DNA of 64,000 nt. It comes from JAEXOD01 sp963663265. Lineage in GTDB: Bacteria; Bacteroidota; Ignavibacteria; Ignavibacteriales; Melioribacteraceae. The DNA lies in contig CAXXXM010000002.1 of the NCBI GenBank assembly GCA_963663265.2, positions 868,001-932,000 on the forward strand, read 5' to 3'. This document shows, one piece after another, positions 45,977 to 55,696 of the stretch. The translations under genes were made by a program, and so were the position numbers. Within the stretch, counting starts at the first letter, position 1. Every line of letters starts with the position of its first letter. The notes below the pieces were generated by a model that saw nothing but the letters and a program-made list of their open reading frames with translations, had not been told where the DNA came from and did no database searches.

Positions 45977-48900
45977 TTAATTCAACTCTAATTTTTTATT
46001 TAAGTCAATATAAAAGCAAGCACCTTTTCCTTCTTCACTTTCAACTCTAATAGAGCCTTTATGTAGGTTTACCAATTCTTTAACAATTGCCAAACCCAAA
46101 CCGGTAGATGATTCACCACCTGTTGGGCGTGCAGATAATTTTTGAAACTTATTAAATATTTTTTCTTTATCTTCTTTTGTAAAGCCGGGTCCTTCATCCT
46201 TTACTTTAATTTGGACCTTATCATTTAATTCAAATATTTCAACAATAATTCTTTTATCTTTAGGGGAATATTTAACAGCATTATTAATAACATTATCTAA
46301 AATTTCACTTACCCATTTTGAATCGGCTTCAATTTTAACATTTTTAAAACAATTACATTCAATTGCTTGGTTTTTCTTTGCGGCTTTAATTTGGTTTTCC
46401 ATTACAATTCGTTTAACCAATTCACTAAGCGAAAATTCCGTTACACTTAACTTAAACTTTGTATTTTCAACTATAATTGATTCAAGCAATTCGCCTATTA
46501 ATGACATCATTCTTAATGCTGAAGAATCAATAATTTCAATCATTTCTAAAAGGTCTTTATTTGCATAATTTTCATCTTTAATTAACTGCAAAATATTAAG
46601 GATTGTACTTAATGGATTTTTCAAATCATGAGCAGCAATGCTTAAAATATCACTTTTAAATTCATTTGCTTTAACCAGTTCTTTGTTCATTACTGCAAGT
46701 TTTTTATTATTAAGTTCTGTTTCGGACAACAGTTTTTCAGTTATTTCTTTTTCCTTTTTTAAATCAACTATCTTTTCTTCAACAAGTTTTTCAAGTTTCT
46801 TTTTATGCTTTTCCAATCTAACAATTCTACGTTTTTGTATAAACATTGTTAAATAGACAATAAATAAAACTGCCATTAATATATAGATAATTATCATCCA
46901 AATTGATGAATACCAAGGAGGATAAATACTAATTACAACTTCAGAAACTTCACTCCATAAATAACCGGATTGTTGAGCCGACACCTGAAAAACATATTCA
47001 CCCTCTCCCAAATTATTAAAAACTTGCGTTTCAATATTAGTAATTTCAGACCAGTTATCGTTTACACCCAATAATCTGAATTTGTATTGTACTTTGTTAG
47101 GATAAACCAAAGCCGCATACTGAATACGCAAATCTGATTTTCCCTTTATAGAAACTAAATTTGTTTCATTCAGCAGTTCTTTATTCTTCCTTTGTACAGA
47201 AACAATAATTGGTGTTGGTGTTTTATGAATTTTTATATCGTCACTTTGCCAATATGCCAAACCACTACTTGTGGCTACCCATATATGCCCATTTTTATCA
47301 ATTGCTAATCCACGCGGCGTAACAACGTTATTTGGCAAACCATCATTTTTGGTAAAAGTAATAAATTCTTCTCTATCTTTTAGTATTAGCCCATGTTCAG
47401 TTCCAATCCATGTTTTTCGTACCCCAACTTCCGCAACAGCTTTTACATTAAATGGAATTCCTTTTAATGGCTTACTAACCTCGCTAATAATTCCATTGTT
47501 TAATACAAAAAGTCCATTGTTAGTCATAAACGCAATATTACCATGCTCATCTAAACCAAAATCTCTAATCACAAATTCGCTATCATACGCTTTATCAAGC
47601 TTTGATGATACTTTAATAAACTTATCTTTTGTAGTATCATAGGAAAACAAACTTATCTTATTTTGATTACAAACAAAATAAACTTTGTTATTATATTCTT
47701 TAATAACCGGATCGGTAATATTTTTTGGTACAATTGAATATTTTGTTAATATATTATTTGGGTCAATTTTTACAACTGTGCCATAATTTTCTTCAAATCC
47801 CCATAAATTGTTTCGTGAATCAACAAACAAAGATGTTAATCGCCCTTTTATTTCTTTGTGAATAACCTCGACAGGCTTATTAACAATTTTTATTAAACTA
47901 AAATCTCGCGTAGAAACCCAGATTACTTCATTTTTAACTGCAAACGAATAAACCCTTTTTGTTTTACTTTCATAAACCTTTGTATACTTATTATCCTTGT
48001 TGTCAATTACTCTATAAATGTTTTCTTGATCAGAAAAATATATATCACCATTAACATCATTTTGCAAGGTTTTTATGTAATAACTATTTCTATCAGAAGC
48101 AATATTGCTAAATAAAAACTTTGAGAAAAAACTTTTCCTTAAAAGATATATTCCATCATCTGAGCAAATCCAGATATTGTCAGTTTTATCAATAAATAAG
48201 TCATTAACAACTTTGTCTTCAGAAAACTCTGACATTTTAATTAAAGACTTACTAATTATGTCCCATAAATATATACCGGAGTCATTAGTACCAATATAAA
48301 TTTTATCGGATTTATAAGTTTCAAAACACATGCAATTGTTTAAGCCAACCAAAGTTTGCATTTCAGCTACATTGCCAACTTTGATATAGAACTGAATAAG
48401 TCCTACATTTGTGGCAGCCAATAAAGAATTATTATACCAGTTTAATTGATTAATAAATAATTGTTTGTTATTATTTAATATTTTTAGCTCAATAAATTCA
48501 TCTTTTATTGGTTCATATTTAAACAAATAACCTTTCCATGAAGAAGCAAATATATTCCCATAGTTATCTTCAACAATAAGAAATCCATGTTGATAATCAT
48601 CAGTAGCATATTTACTTTGAAAGCTATATTTTTTATACACTCCATGTTTTATTTTGCCAATACCATCAGATTCACCAATCCAATAATTATTTCTGCTGTC
48701 AATAAAAATATCTTTTGGATAGTAGAGTTTGTTGTTTTTATCAGAATTAATAATTGTTTTATAACTATACTCATTCCCTTTCCCTTCAATATATCCAATC
48801 CCCAAATCGGTTACAACAATAATTTTGTTATCATATGTAGCTTTTACATCTTTAACATAATATGATGGGAAGTTATCTATAATATTAATAAAATTTTTAC

Positions 48901-49090
48901 CATCAAATCTTGATAATCCGGCATCTGTACCAACCCAAATAAAACCCTTATTATCAATGGCAATTGTTTTTGTTAAATTACTTGTAATATTATAATCATC
49001 GTTATAATTATATAAAGTATAAAACTGGCTGTATAAGTTGCTTGCAAAAAGAAGCGTAAGTAAAACTGTTATTAACGATAGTTTTTTCAT
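45977..49090 (-). CDS. Propeller-type sensor histidine kinase without receiver domain
   Basis: 1037 residues. Signal peptide (~1-21); two seven-bladed regulator-propeller repeats (~25-650; motifs such as IAIDNKGFIWVGTDAGLSRFDG, IDSRNNYWIGESDGIGKI, IDKNGHIWVATSSGLAYW); a Y_Y_Y domain (~660-745); one transmembrane helix (~755-775); a coiled coil; the phosphoacceptor domain (AAHDLKNPLSTIL, His821); and an HATPase domain (DNVINNAVKYSPKD, DEGPGFTKEDKE, STGLGLAIVKELV). Unlike the hybrid sensors of Bacteroides it ends after the kinase, with no receiver or DNA-binding domain. No response regulator is in the window. It precedes the lipopeptide cluster in the same direction and may regulate it. Confidence 0.92.
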   Translation of the reverse strand: MKKLSLITVLLTLLFASNLYSQFYTLYNYNDDYNITSNLTKTIAIDNKGFIWVGTDAGLSRFDGKNFINIIDNFPSYYVKDVKATYDNKIIVVTDLGIGYIEGKGNEYSYKTIINSDKNNKLYYPKDIFIDSRNNYWIGESDGIGKIKHGVYKKYSFQSKYATDDYQHGFLIVEDNYGNIFASSWKGYLFKYEPIKDEFIELKILNNNKQLFINQLNWYNNSLLAATNVGLIQFYIKVGNVAEMQTLVGLNNCMCFETYKSDKIYIGTNDSGIYLWDIISKSLIKMSEFSEDKVVNDLFIDKTDNIWICSDDGIYLLRKSFFSKFLFSNIASDRNSYYIKTLQNDVNGDIYFSDQENIYRVIDNKDNKYTKVYESKTKRVYSFAVKNEVIWVSTRDFSLIKIVNKPVEVIHKEIKGRLTSLFVDSRNNLWGFEENYGTVVKIDPNNILTKYSIVPKNITDPVIKEYNNKVYFVCNQNKISLFSYDTTKDKFIKVSSKLDKAYDSEFVIRDFGLDEHGNIAFMTNNGLFVLNNGIISEVSKPLKGIPFNVKAVAEVGVRKTWIGTEHGLILKDREEFITFTKNDGLPNNVVTPRGLAIDKNGHIWVATSSGLAYWQSDDIKIHKTPTPIIVSVQRKNKELLNETNLVSIKGKSDLRIQYAALVYPNKVQYKFRLLGVNDNWSEITNIETQVFNNLGEGEYVFQVSAQQSGYLWSEVSEVVISIYPPWYSSIWMIIIYILMAVLFIVYLTMFIQKRRIVRLEKHKKKLEKLVEEKIVDLKKEKEITEKLLSETELNNKKLAVMNKELVKANEFKSDILSIAAHDLKNPLSTILNILQLIKDENYANKDLLEMIEIIDSSALRMMSLIGELLESIIVENTKFKLSVTEFSLSELVKRIVMENQIKAAKKNQAIECNCFKNVKIEADSKWVSEILDNVINNAVKYSPKDKRIIVEIFELNDKVQIKVKDEGPGFTKEDKEKIFNKFQKLSARPTGGESSTGLGLAIVKELVNLHKGSIRVESEEGKGACFYIDLNKKLELN

Positions 49091-49155
49091 AGGTATAAAT
49101 TAGTTAAAAATCAGCTAATTAAAATAAAGCTTTAAATTGCATTTTAAATAAAAAA

Positions 49156-49183
49156 AAGCCCATTTCCAATAAAAAATGGGCTT
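49156..49183 (-). terminator. Intrinsic terminator after the 4Fe-4S membrane protein gene
   Basis: On the minus strand AAGCCCAT and ATGGGCTT form a perfect 8-bp stem with a 12-base loop, directly followed by a run of about seven T. It starts ~20 bases after the stop codon at 49203. A textbook Rho-independent terminator. Confidence 0.85.
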
Positions 49184-49202
49184 CATTTTAAAATTTATTA
49201 AA

Positions 49203-51155
49203 TTATTTTATCATTTCAGGCAAATCAATTTCAATTGCAGGTTTTACAACTCCAACGGGATTTAATTCAAACGGATTAGCAACAACTTCTTTTTTCCCAC
49301 CTACAAAAGTCACAGTTATTTTTTTTGCCATAAGTGCTTCTTTAACTTTTTCAACCGTTGTATTTTTAGGATTAAAAAATACATAAGCAAATATTTCTGT
49401 AGTGTAGTTAGTAGCAAAACGAACAATGCTCGAGTCATTAGAAAGGTGGCTCATTAAATAACTTAACTGTCTTTTTGCAAGCGGAGAAGCAGCTTCGGGC
49501 ATTGGAAAAACAAATACTGAAAGTTCTTCTTTTGAATACTTTTTATATTTGTTGAATGCTTTGTCATAGCTTTTGAACATTCTTTTATTGTATTCAGCTA
49601 CGTCAATTTTCTCAGGAAGTAATTCCGAACCTTCAATCTCAAAATCAATTTCACGCATCTCAAAACCCTTTGTAGTTTTTACTTTTATTTGATCTGCGGT
49701 AATTAGCTTTTCAATTTGTTTAATAGAACAAAGATTTTGATTAAAATAAATTGTTGCGGCAACAGGTTCGCCAAACTGTGTCTCGAAACCATAAATACCG
49801 GCATTTTTCTTTAACGCCCAAGAAAGGTTAATAAAATCCAGATTATCAAACAGACCTAAAACACCAATTTGTGCAACCGATATACTATCAGTCATATTTT
49901 TCTTAAATTTATTTACTTCCTGTTTTGTAGGTGTAAATAAAGCTTCTTTAACTTTTTCAGCATTAATCTTGGATGGGTCAAAATAAATATCAATTATATG
50001 TGATGCAGCATAAACATCTAACCCTACAATACCGGGTACTTCATCCAACTGATTTTTTAATGCCATTGCACTACCATAACATTTTACGGTTTTTAATCCT
50101 TCCATGTGAAATGTTTCTACATTTTTAACTTTTTCAAAACCACCCCATCTTTCCGAAATAGTAGTAAATTCAAAAGTAGATCCATACCATAAACTTAGTG
50201 CAATTAACACTACTGTAACAACCGGTGCTAAATATTTTGAAACTGTTTTGTTTCCAATTGTTATAGAATGTTTAACTTTGCATGAGTGAACACAATCGGA
50301 ACATAAGTTACAATCTATATCTGTAATAACATCATATTTTGTTAAATCAATTCCTTGAGGACAGTTTGCTTCGCATAAGCCGCAATTATTACAAGTTTCA
50401 TTATTTCTTTTAACTTTTGCAAAAGGTAAAAAGAAACCTCTTTTGAAAAACACTTCGGTAATCAACCCAACTAATACCAAACCACCTAATAAATATTCAT
50501 AACCTAAATTTACACCAGATGCTCTAATAATTACAAAAACAATAACAACACCTAAAGCACCATACATATTTAAAAATACATTACTTATTGCTCCTAATGG
50601 ACATAAGTATTTGCACCAGAACATTCTAAAAAAGAACGAACCCAACAGAACAATTGCAACAGCAATAATTGCATATAACATAGTAATATCAGGATTTTTA
50701 AACAGATTTACTATTGCAAAATACGGGTCATACTCTTTACAAAACAATTCGCTTGCAGTCATTGTAAAATAAATTGTAATAAACAACAACACATATTTTA
50801 ATGCACGTAAAGGTCTATCAATTGCTTTAGGAATATCAAAACGTAGTTTCAATTTATCGCCAAGTTTACCAATCCATTCCATAATTGTCCCCAAAGGACA
50901 AACATAACTGCAAAATAATTTTCCAAACAATAAAACACCGATTAACAAACCAAAACCTAAAGCAACTTGAGTTGTACTCATTTGGCAAGACATAGTACCC
51001 AAATTAAGTTTGCTAAAAAATGAAGAAATCCCTCCAAATGGGCAATAAGCCTCAAAATCTTGTGCATAAGACGAATCAAATATTGGTCTTACCCCTACAT
51101 AAACCACCAATCCTAAAAATATCAATTGAAAAATTGAACGTACCTTGTTTTTCAT
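49203..51155 (-). CDS. Polytopic 4Fe-4S membrane protein (NapH/NosR-like) with HMA-like domains
   Basis: 650 residues. The first ~320 hold about six transmembrane helices, two CxxxCP motifs typical of NapH/NosR/RdxA-type proteins (CSYVCPLGTI and CKYLCPLGAI) and a double 4Fe-4S ferredoxin segment (CNNCGLCEANCP and CNLCSDCVHSC). The C-terminal ~330 residues contain heavy-metal-associated-like alpha/beta units (for example VKCYGSAMALKNQLDEVPGI...VYAASHIIDIYFDP), mostly without the CxxC metal site. The protein probably passes electrons across or along the membrane for metal-centre assembly or a periplasmic reductase. A GGAG ribosome-binding site precedes the ATG at 51155. Its own terminator and the lack of partners make it a single-gene unit; exact role unknown. 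Confidence 0.8.
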   Translation of the reverse strand: MKNKVRSIFQLIFLGLVVYVGVRPIFDSSYAQDFEAYCPFGGISSFFSKLNLGTMSCQMSTTQVALGFGLLIGVLLFGKLFCSYVCPLGTIMEWIGKLGDKLKLRFDIPKAIDRPLRALKYVLLFITIYFTMTASELFCKEYDPYFAIVNLFKNPDITMLYAIIAVAIVLLGSFFFRMFWCKYLCPLGAISNVFLNMYGALGVVIVFVIIRASGVNLGYEYLLGGLVLVGLITEVFFKRGFFLPFAKVKRNNETCNNCGLCEANCPQGIDLTKYDVITDIDCNLCSDCVHSCKVKHSITIGNKTVSKYLAPVVTVVLIALSLWYGSTFEFTTISERWGGFEKVKNVETFHMEGLKTVKCYGSAMALKNQLDEVPGIVGLDVYAASHIIDIYFDPSKINAEKVKEALFTPTKQEVNKFKKNMTDSISVAQIGVLGLFDNLDFINLSWALKKNAGIYGFETQFGEPVAATIYFNQNLCSIKQIEKLITADQIKVKTTKGFEMREIDFEIEGSELLPEKIDVAEYNKRMFKSYDKAFNKYKKYSKEELSVFVFPMPEAASPLAKRQLSYLMSHLSNDSSIVRFATNYTTEIFAYVFFNPKNTTVEKVKEALMAKKITVTFVGGKKEVVANPFELNPVGVVKPAIEIDLPEMIK

Positions 51156-51313
51156 TTATCAAATTTCTCCATAATTATATAAAAAGGGACTAATATCCTA
51201 TTAAAGTTTTTGGCAAAAATCGGACTATTATATACTATAATATATTAACTTACTAAAAATAAAAAAAGGACTATTTTTAGAATTAAACCAATTTTTCAAA
51301 TTTAAAATAAAAA

Positions 51314-51337
51314 ACCCTTCTCAAAAATAAGAAGGGT
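51314..51337 (-). terminator. Intrinsic terminator after the SBBP-type secreted protein gene
   Basis: ACCCTTCT (51314-51321) and AGAAGGGT (51330-51337) form a perfect 8-bp stem, followed on the minus strand by a T-rich run, ~27 bases after the stop codon. Confidence 0.82.
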
Positions 51338-51364
51338 CTGTTTATAACAAAATTAAGTATTAAA

Positions 51365-53332
51365 CTATTTCAAAAACATCATTTTATTACTTTGTGTATA
51401 AATTATACCATTTGATAATTGGTCTTTTACACTAATTCTATAAAAATAAACACCACTATTAACTAAACTTGATGGTGAAAAACTAACCGAATGGTAACCG
51501 GCAGATTCAGCTTTATTTACCAATGTTGCAATTTCTCTACCCAACAAATCATAAACTTTTAATGTAACAAAGCCTGATTTTGCCAATTGATAATTTATTG
51601 TGGTTGAAGGGTTAAATGGATTAGGGAAGTTTTGTTCAAGAACAAATTCAGTAGGAGTTATTAAATTAACTTCAACTGTTTTTGAATAAACAAAAGAGCC
51701 ATCATTATCAATTTGTTTTAATCTGTAATAAACTTTTGATTCAGTAGTTTGATCAACAAAAGAATAATTGTTTATTTCAGTAGTTGTGCCATGACCTTCA
51801 ATAAATCCAATTTTTGCAAATGTTGCATTATCAGAACTACGTTCAACAACAAAGCCGCTATTGTTTGTTTCGGTTGCGGTAATCCAACTTAAATTAACTT
51901 TCCCATTTCCGGCATTAAATGCTTCAAAAGAAACTAATTCAACAGGAACTTCATTATCACCAATTTTTGCCAAATAAAGTTCATCATCTCCCGTAGAAGT
52001 AATACTTTGACCATCAAAATTTGCAGTTAAATTAAAGTTTCCGGTAATATAAACATTCCCAATAGAATCTATATCAGTATCTGTACAATAATCGTTGTCA
52101 GTACCACCGGCAGTTTTGAACCACTTAAATGTAAAGTCACTATTTAATTCTGCAACATATAAATCGCGGACACCTGCACTTACATACGTTGTTCCAAGTA
52201 CAGTTAATGTATCGTAGAATATTCCGCCAACAAAAATATTATTTGTTTTGCTTGCATTAAGACTAAATAATCTATCTGCTCCATTACTTCCAAAAGAACC
52301 AAAATCAACATAATTTCCGTTTAAGTCGTACTTAGCAACGAATGATTCTTCGTCACCGTTTCCAACTATCATGCTTCCATTAACATAAACGGTATCAGTA
52401 TAATAACCACCAATAATTAATTGATTACCGCCTAACAGATCAATATCACTTGCAGCATCATTTCCAGGTCCACCAAAAGATTTAACCCACAAAAAATCAC
52501 CATTGGAATTTAACTTGGTTACAAAACAGTCTTGTCCACCTTCGCTAACAGCTTGAAAAGTGCCAAAATTTGCAGTTCCTTTAAACATACCGGTAACATA
52601 CACATTATTATTAGCATCAGTAATTACACCCCAAGCTTCTTCACTACCTTCACTACTTCCTGCAGCTTTAACCCATAATAAATCACCGGCTGGAGTATAT
52701 TTTGCAATAAAAGGATCTCTATCACCATAACCGGTTAATTTATATCCGTTAAAATTAACTGTATCAGTATTTGTTCCTCCAAAATAACCGGCAACTAAAT
52801 AATTACCGTCTGCATCTATTGTTATGCTGTTCCCTCTATCTTGTCTATATGAAGAACCTTTTTTTGCCCACAACACGTTACCTAACGAATCATATTTTAC
52901 AGTTACAACATCCCAGTTTCCTGAACCAATTAAAGTAATACCACCAAAAACACTTGTTCCATATAAAGCACCGGTTACAATAACATTACCATAATTATCA
53001 ACAATAACATCTCTGCCTTCAGTTGTTACAGCGTTACCACCTTCATGTGCCCATTGACAAACACCTTCGTGATTGTATTTTGCTACAAAATAATCTTTAG
53101 TTCCTGTATGAGTAATAGTAATTCCATTTCCCATATTTAATGGTTTACTTTGAAATTTTCCGGTAAGATAAACATTATCGCCATATTTGTCCGTAGCTAT
53201 TCCATAAGGAACCTCTTCTTGTGGACCAGATGCAGTAGTAATCCAATTATAAGCCGGAGCAATTTGTGCATCTATTGTATTAGCCATTGTAACTACCAAA
53301 AGAGCTAAAATTAGTAAAGTTAATTTGTTCAT
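51365..53332 (-). CDS. Secreted SBBP-type repeat protein with type IX sorting tail
   Basis: About 655 residues. The ATG at 53332 is preferred over the upstream one at 53344 because GGAG lies 6 bases before it; the protein then starts with a clean signal peptide (MNKLTLLILALLVVTMANT...). The middle is a series of SBBP/beta-propeller repeats of ~45-60 residues with patterns such as GNVIVTGALYG, GNYLVAGYFGGT, NNVYVTGMFKGTANFG and GNVYITGNF. A fibronectin-like segment (NNSGFVVERS) and the sorting domain NFPNPFNPSTTINY follow. It is expected on the cell surface or released; function unknown. Flanked by its own terminator and a leader region. Confidence 0.85.
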   Translation of the reverse strand: MNKLTLLILALLVVTMANTIDAQIAPAYNWITTASGPQEEVPYGIATDKYGDNVYLTGKFQSKPLNMGNGITITHTGTKDYFVAKYNHEGVCQWAHEGGNAVTTEGRDVIVDNYGNVIVTGALYGTSVFGGITLIGSGNWDVVTVKYDSLGNVLWAKKGSSYRQDRGNSITIDADGNYLVAGYFGGTNTDTVNFNGYKLTGYGDRDPFIAKYTPAGDLLWVKAAGSSEGSEEAWGVITDANNNVYVTGMFKGTANFGTFQAVSEGGQDCFVTKLNSNGDFLWVKSFGGPGNDAASDIDLLGGNQLIIGGYYTDTVYVNGSMIVGNGDEESFVAKYDLNGNYVDFGSFGSNGADRLFSLNASKTNNIFVGGIFYDTLTVLGTTYVSAGVRDLYVAELNSDFTFKWFKTAGGTDNDYCTDTDIDSIGNVYITGNFNLTANFDGQSITSTGDDELYLAKIGDNEVPVELVSFEAFNAGNGKVNLSWITATETNNSGFVVERSSDNATFAKIGFIEGHGTTTEINNYSFVDQTTESKVYYRLKQIDNDGSFVYSKTVEVNLITPTEFVLEQNFPNPFNPSTTINYQLAKSGFVTLKVYDLLGREIATLVNKAESAGYHSVSFSPSSLVNSGVYFYRISVKDQLSNGIIYTQSNKMMFLK

Positions 53333-53436
53333 ATGTAACTCCATTAAGTTATTAATTAAAAAACAAACTATTAAAATAAAATACTACTAACTTTAATTAA
53401 ATCGCCATAATTGGGGATTTTTTCAAAAAGAAGTAA

Positions 53437-53467
53437 TAGCTGTTATTAATCAAGATAATAACAGCTA
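53437..53467 (-). terminator. Probable terminator after the YCF48-like secreted protein gene
   Basis: TAGCTGTTATTA (53437-53448) and TAATAACAGCTA (53456-53467) form a perfect 12-bp stem with a 7-base loop, ~10 bases after the stop codon on the minus strand, followed by TTACTTCTTTTT. Confidence 0.75.
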
Positions 53468-53476
53468 AACATAAAT

Positions 53477-55678
53477 CTATCTAATCAACATCATTTTTTT
53501 TGTTGATGTTAGGTTATCAACTTTTAATGTATAAAAATAAACACCACTACTTAAATTTTCTGCATTAAAGTTTATTGAGTAATTACCTACTGATTGTTCA
53601 GAATTAACAAGAGTTGAAACTTTTTGACCTAACAGGTTATAAACTGAAAGTTCTACAGTTCCGGCTTTAGCAATTGTGTAGTTAATTATTGTAGATGGGT
53701 TAAATGGATTAGGATAATTCTGTTCAAGATTAAAGGAATTAGCAGTAATAATTTCGGTTTCAACATCAGACAAAGGAGCAGTAGTGAAGACAGTACTTGA
53801 GTAACCAACCACCCAATTAAAGCCATTATAATCATAACATGCACCACCAATATTAGAAATAATTAGGTCTGCATTGCTCAAAGTAGTCCAATTTGCTCCG
53901 CCATCAGTTGTTTCAAATACAACACTACCACCGGCAACAAACCATCTATCTGCAGAAAAATGATTAACACGAGTTAATGTAACAGTTGGATCAGGAACAG
54001 CAACATATTCCCAAGTAATTCCACCATCAACGGTTTTTAATGTAACAGCACCGGTTGCAAAACCATTTTTATTATCAACAAAGTCAATATCTTTTATTTC
54101 AGCACTTGCCGGAGCAGTCCCAGGTATATTATTTAATGTTGAATTGTTCCAAGTTGCTCCACCATCCGTAGTATATTTAATAGTTCTTGTTTTACCAACA
54201 ATAACACCATTATTAAGATCAAAAAAATGAACGTCATTTAAGTCAACCCCAGCACCATTAACAACATTGCTCCAAGTATTTCCACCATCAGTAGTTTTTA
54301 ACATACTGTTGCCTGTTCTTCCAACAACAAATCCATTATTTTCATCAAGGAAAAAGAGACCATTAAAAGTTAAGTTTGTTGCCATACTGTCTTTAATAAC
54401 CGCAAACCAAGTATTTCCACCATCAGTAGTTTTGCATACTTGATTAAACCCACGTGCAGCATATCCAACATTTTCGTTCACAAATTGAATATCACAAACC
54501 TTTGGAGATTTATTATCAACAACAATATAACCGCCTTTCCAATTATGTCCACCATCGGTAGTTTTAATAAATCCCCCCGAAAAACCGGCTGCATAAAAAG
54601 TATTTGCATTAAGTTGTTTTATTGAATATAAAGGAACCGAAGGGGCGTTGTTTACCATTTCCCATGTTTGACCACCATCTAATGAATGACCAATTAATCC
54701 CGCATCACCGGCAATCCACAGTTCATCACCATTCCCTTGAATTGAATTTGCAGGAGACCCAAATTCAGTTAGAAGAGGAGTCCAATTAGCTCCACCATCA
54801 GTAGTTTTTAGTACAACAGCACCATTATAAGAACTCGAACCACCAACACAGTATCCTTCTAATTCATTTTTAAAGTAAATATCTTCAAAATTCACATATG
54901 TACGTTGTTCTTCAGGTAAATCTTGATAAATCCATGTTGCACCGCCATCAGTAGTTTTAAGATGGATACTTGGTTGAAGACCGGCAGCTGCTGAACCCCA
55001 CCCAGCAGCATAAGCAATACTATTATTTACCATATATATCGCCCAAATATCCGAACGAGTATAATTATAACCACCTAACGAAGGTGCTGCTGCATTAGTC
55101 CATGTTGAACCATCAGTTGTGTAATAAATTGTCCCCACATCTTTACCGGTTACAATTCCATTAGTGGGAGATGAAAAACTCATCGCCAACAAATCTTTTG
55201 AAGCTTGAAGCTGGAGTGTCCAAGTAGAACCACCATCAGCGGTCTTAAATATTTGACCACCGGCTGATGCTGAAACCATTACATATCCAGTATTTTCATC
55301 AATAAAATACAAGGCTTTTATTGTTCCATTTGCGTTTGCAATAATAATATCATTCCAAGTAGTTCCACCATCGGTTGTTTTCATAACTTTTTGAGAATCA
55401 GCACCAACATATCCAACGTTTGCACTTGGAAATGTTATTCCGTATAGTGACCCTGTTTCTGTGGTTGCAATATCTTCCCAAAACAAACCCCCGCTATTAG
55501 TTTTTTTTATCAAACCGGTTCCACCAACAACCCACCCATTCGTATTATCTAACATTAATATTTTTGTTAATGAATTACTTACAAACTGGTGAGCCTTAGT
55601 CCAAGTCTGTGAAGTCTGTGCATTAATCACATTAACAGCAAATATTAAGATGATGAGTGCTGCAAACATTTTTTTCAT
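53477..55678 (-). CDS. Secreted YCF48-like Asp-box propeller protein with type IX sorting tail
   Basis: About 733 residues. The ATG at 55678 is chosen because AGGA lies just upstream; the longer frame would start with TTG at 55690. Signal peptide MKKMFAALIILIFAVNVINAQ. Roughly thirteen Asp-box blades follow, each carrying a form of KTTDGGxTW (KTTDGGTTWND, KTTDGGNTWFAV, YTTDGGATWNNS, KTVDGGITWEYV), like YCF48/BNR propellers. The end is the sorting domain NYPNPFNPSTIINY with a terminal basic tail. The Asp-box codons create near-identical DNA repeats across the gene. Expected on the cell surface; activity not readable. It precedes no obvious partner other than the outer-membrane barrel gene, 18 bases upstream in the same direction. 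Confidence 0.87.
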   Translation of the reverse strand: MKKMFAALIILIFAVNVINAQTSQTWTKAHQFVSNSLTKILMLDNTNGWVVGGTGLIKKTNSGGLFWEDIATTETGSLYGITFPSANVGYVGADSQKVMKTTDGGTTWNDIIIANANGTIKALYFIDENTGYVMVSASAGGQIFKTADGGSTWTLQLQASKDLLAMSFSSPTNGIVTGKDVGTIYYTTDGSTWTNAAAPSLGGYNYTRSDIWAIYMVNNSIAYAAGWGSAAAGLQPSIHLKTTDGGATWIYQDLPEEQRTYVNFEDIYFKNELEGYCVGGSSSYNGAVVLKTTDGGANWTPLLTEFGSPANSIQGNGDELWIAGDAGLIGHSLDGGQTWEMVNNAPSVPLYSIKQLNANTFYAAGFSGGFIKTTDGGHNWKGGYIVVDNKSPKVCDIQFVNENVGYAARGFNQVCKTTDGGNTWFAVIKDSMATNLTFNGLFFLDENNGFVVGRTGNSMLKTTDGGNTWSNVVNGAGVDLNDVHFFDLNNGVIVGKTRTIKYTTDGGATWNNSTLNNIPGTAPASAEIKDIDFVDNKNGFATGAVTLKTVDGGITWEYVAVPDPTVTLTRVNHFSADRWFVAGGSVVFETTDGGANWTTLSNADLIISNIGGACYDYNGFNWVVGYSSTVFTTAPLSDVETEIITANSFNLEQNYPNPFNPSTIINYTIAKAGTVELSVYNLLGQKVSTLVNSEQSVGNYSINFNAENLSSGVYFYTLKVDNLTSTKKMMLIR

Positions 55679-55696
55679 ATCATTCCTCAAATGTTA

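Noticed and set aside
47271..47642. Open frame antisense to the histidine kinase propeller
   Set aside because: Composition mirrors the coding strand, with no ribosome-binding site and no domain.
53900..55500. Regularly spaced short repeats that could suggest a CRISPR array
   Set aside because: The repeats encode Asp-box motifs in one continuous reading frame and are spaced by coding blades of varying length.
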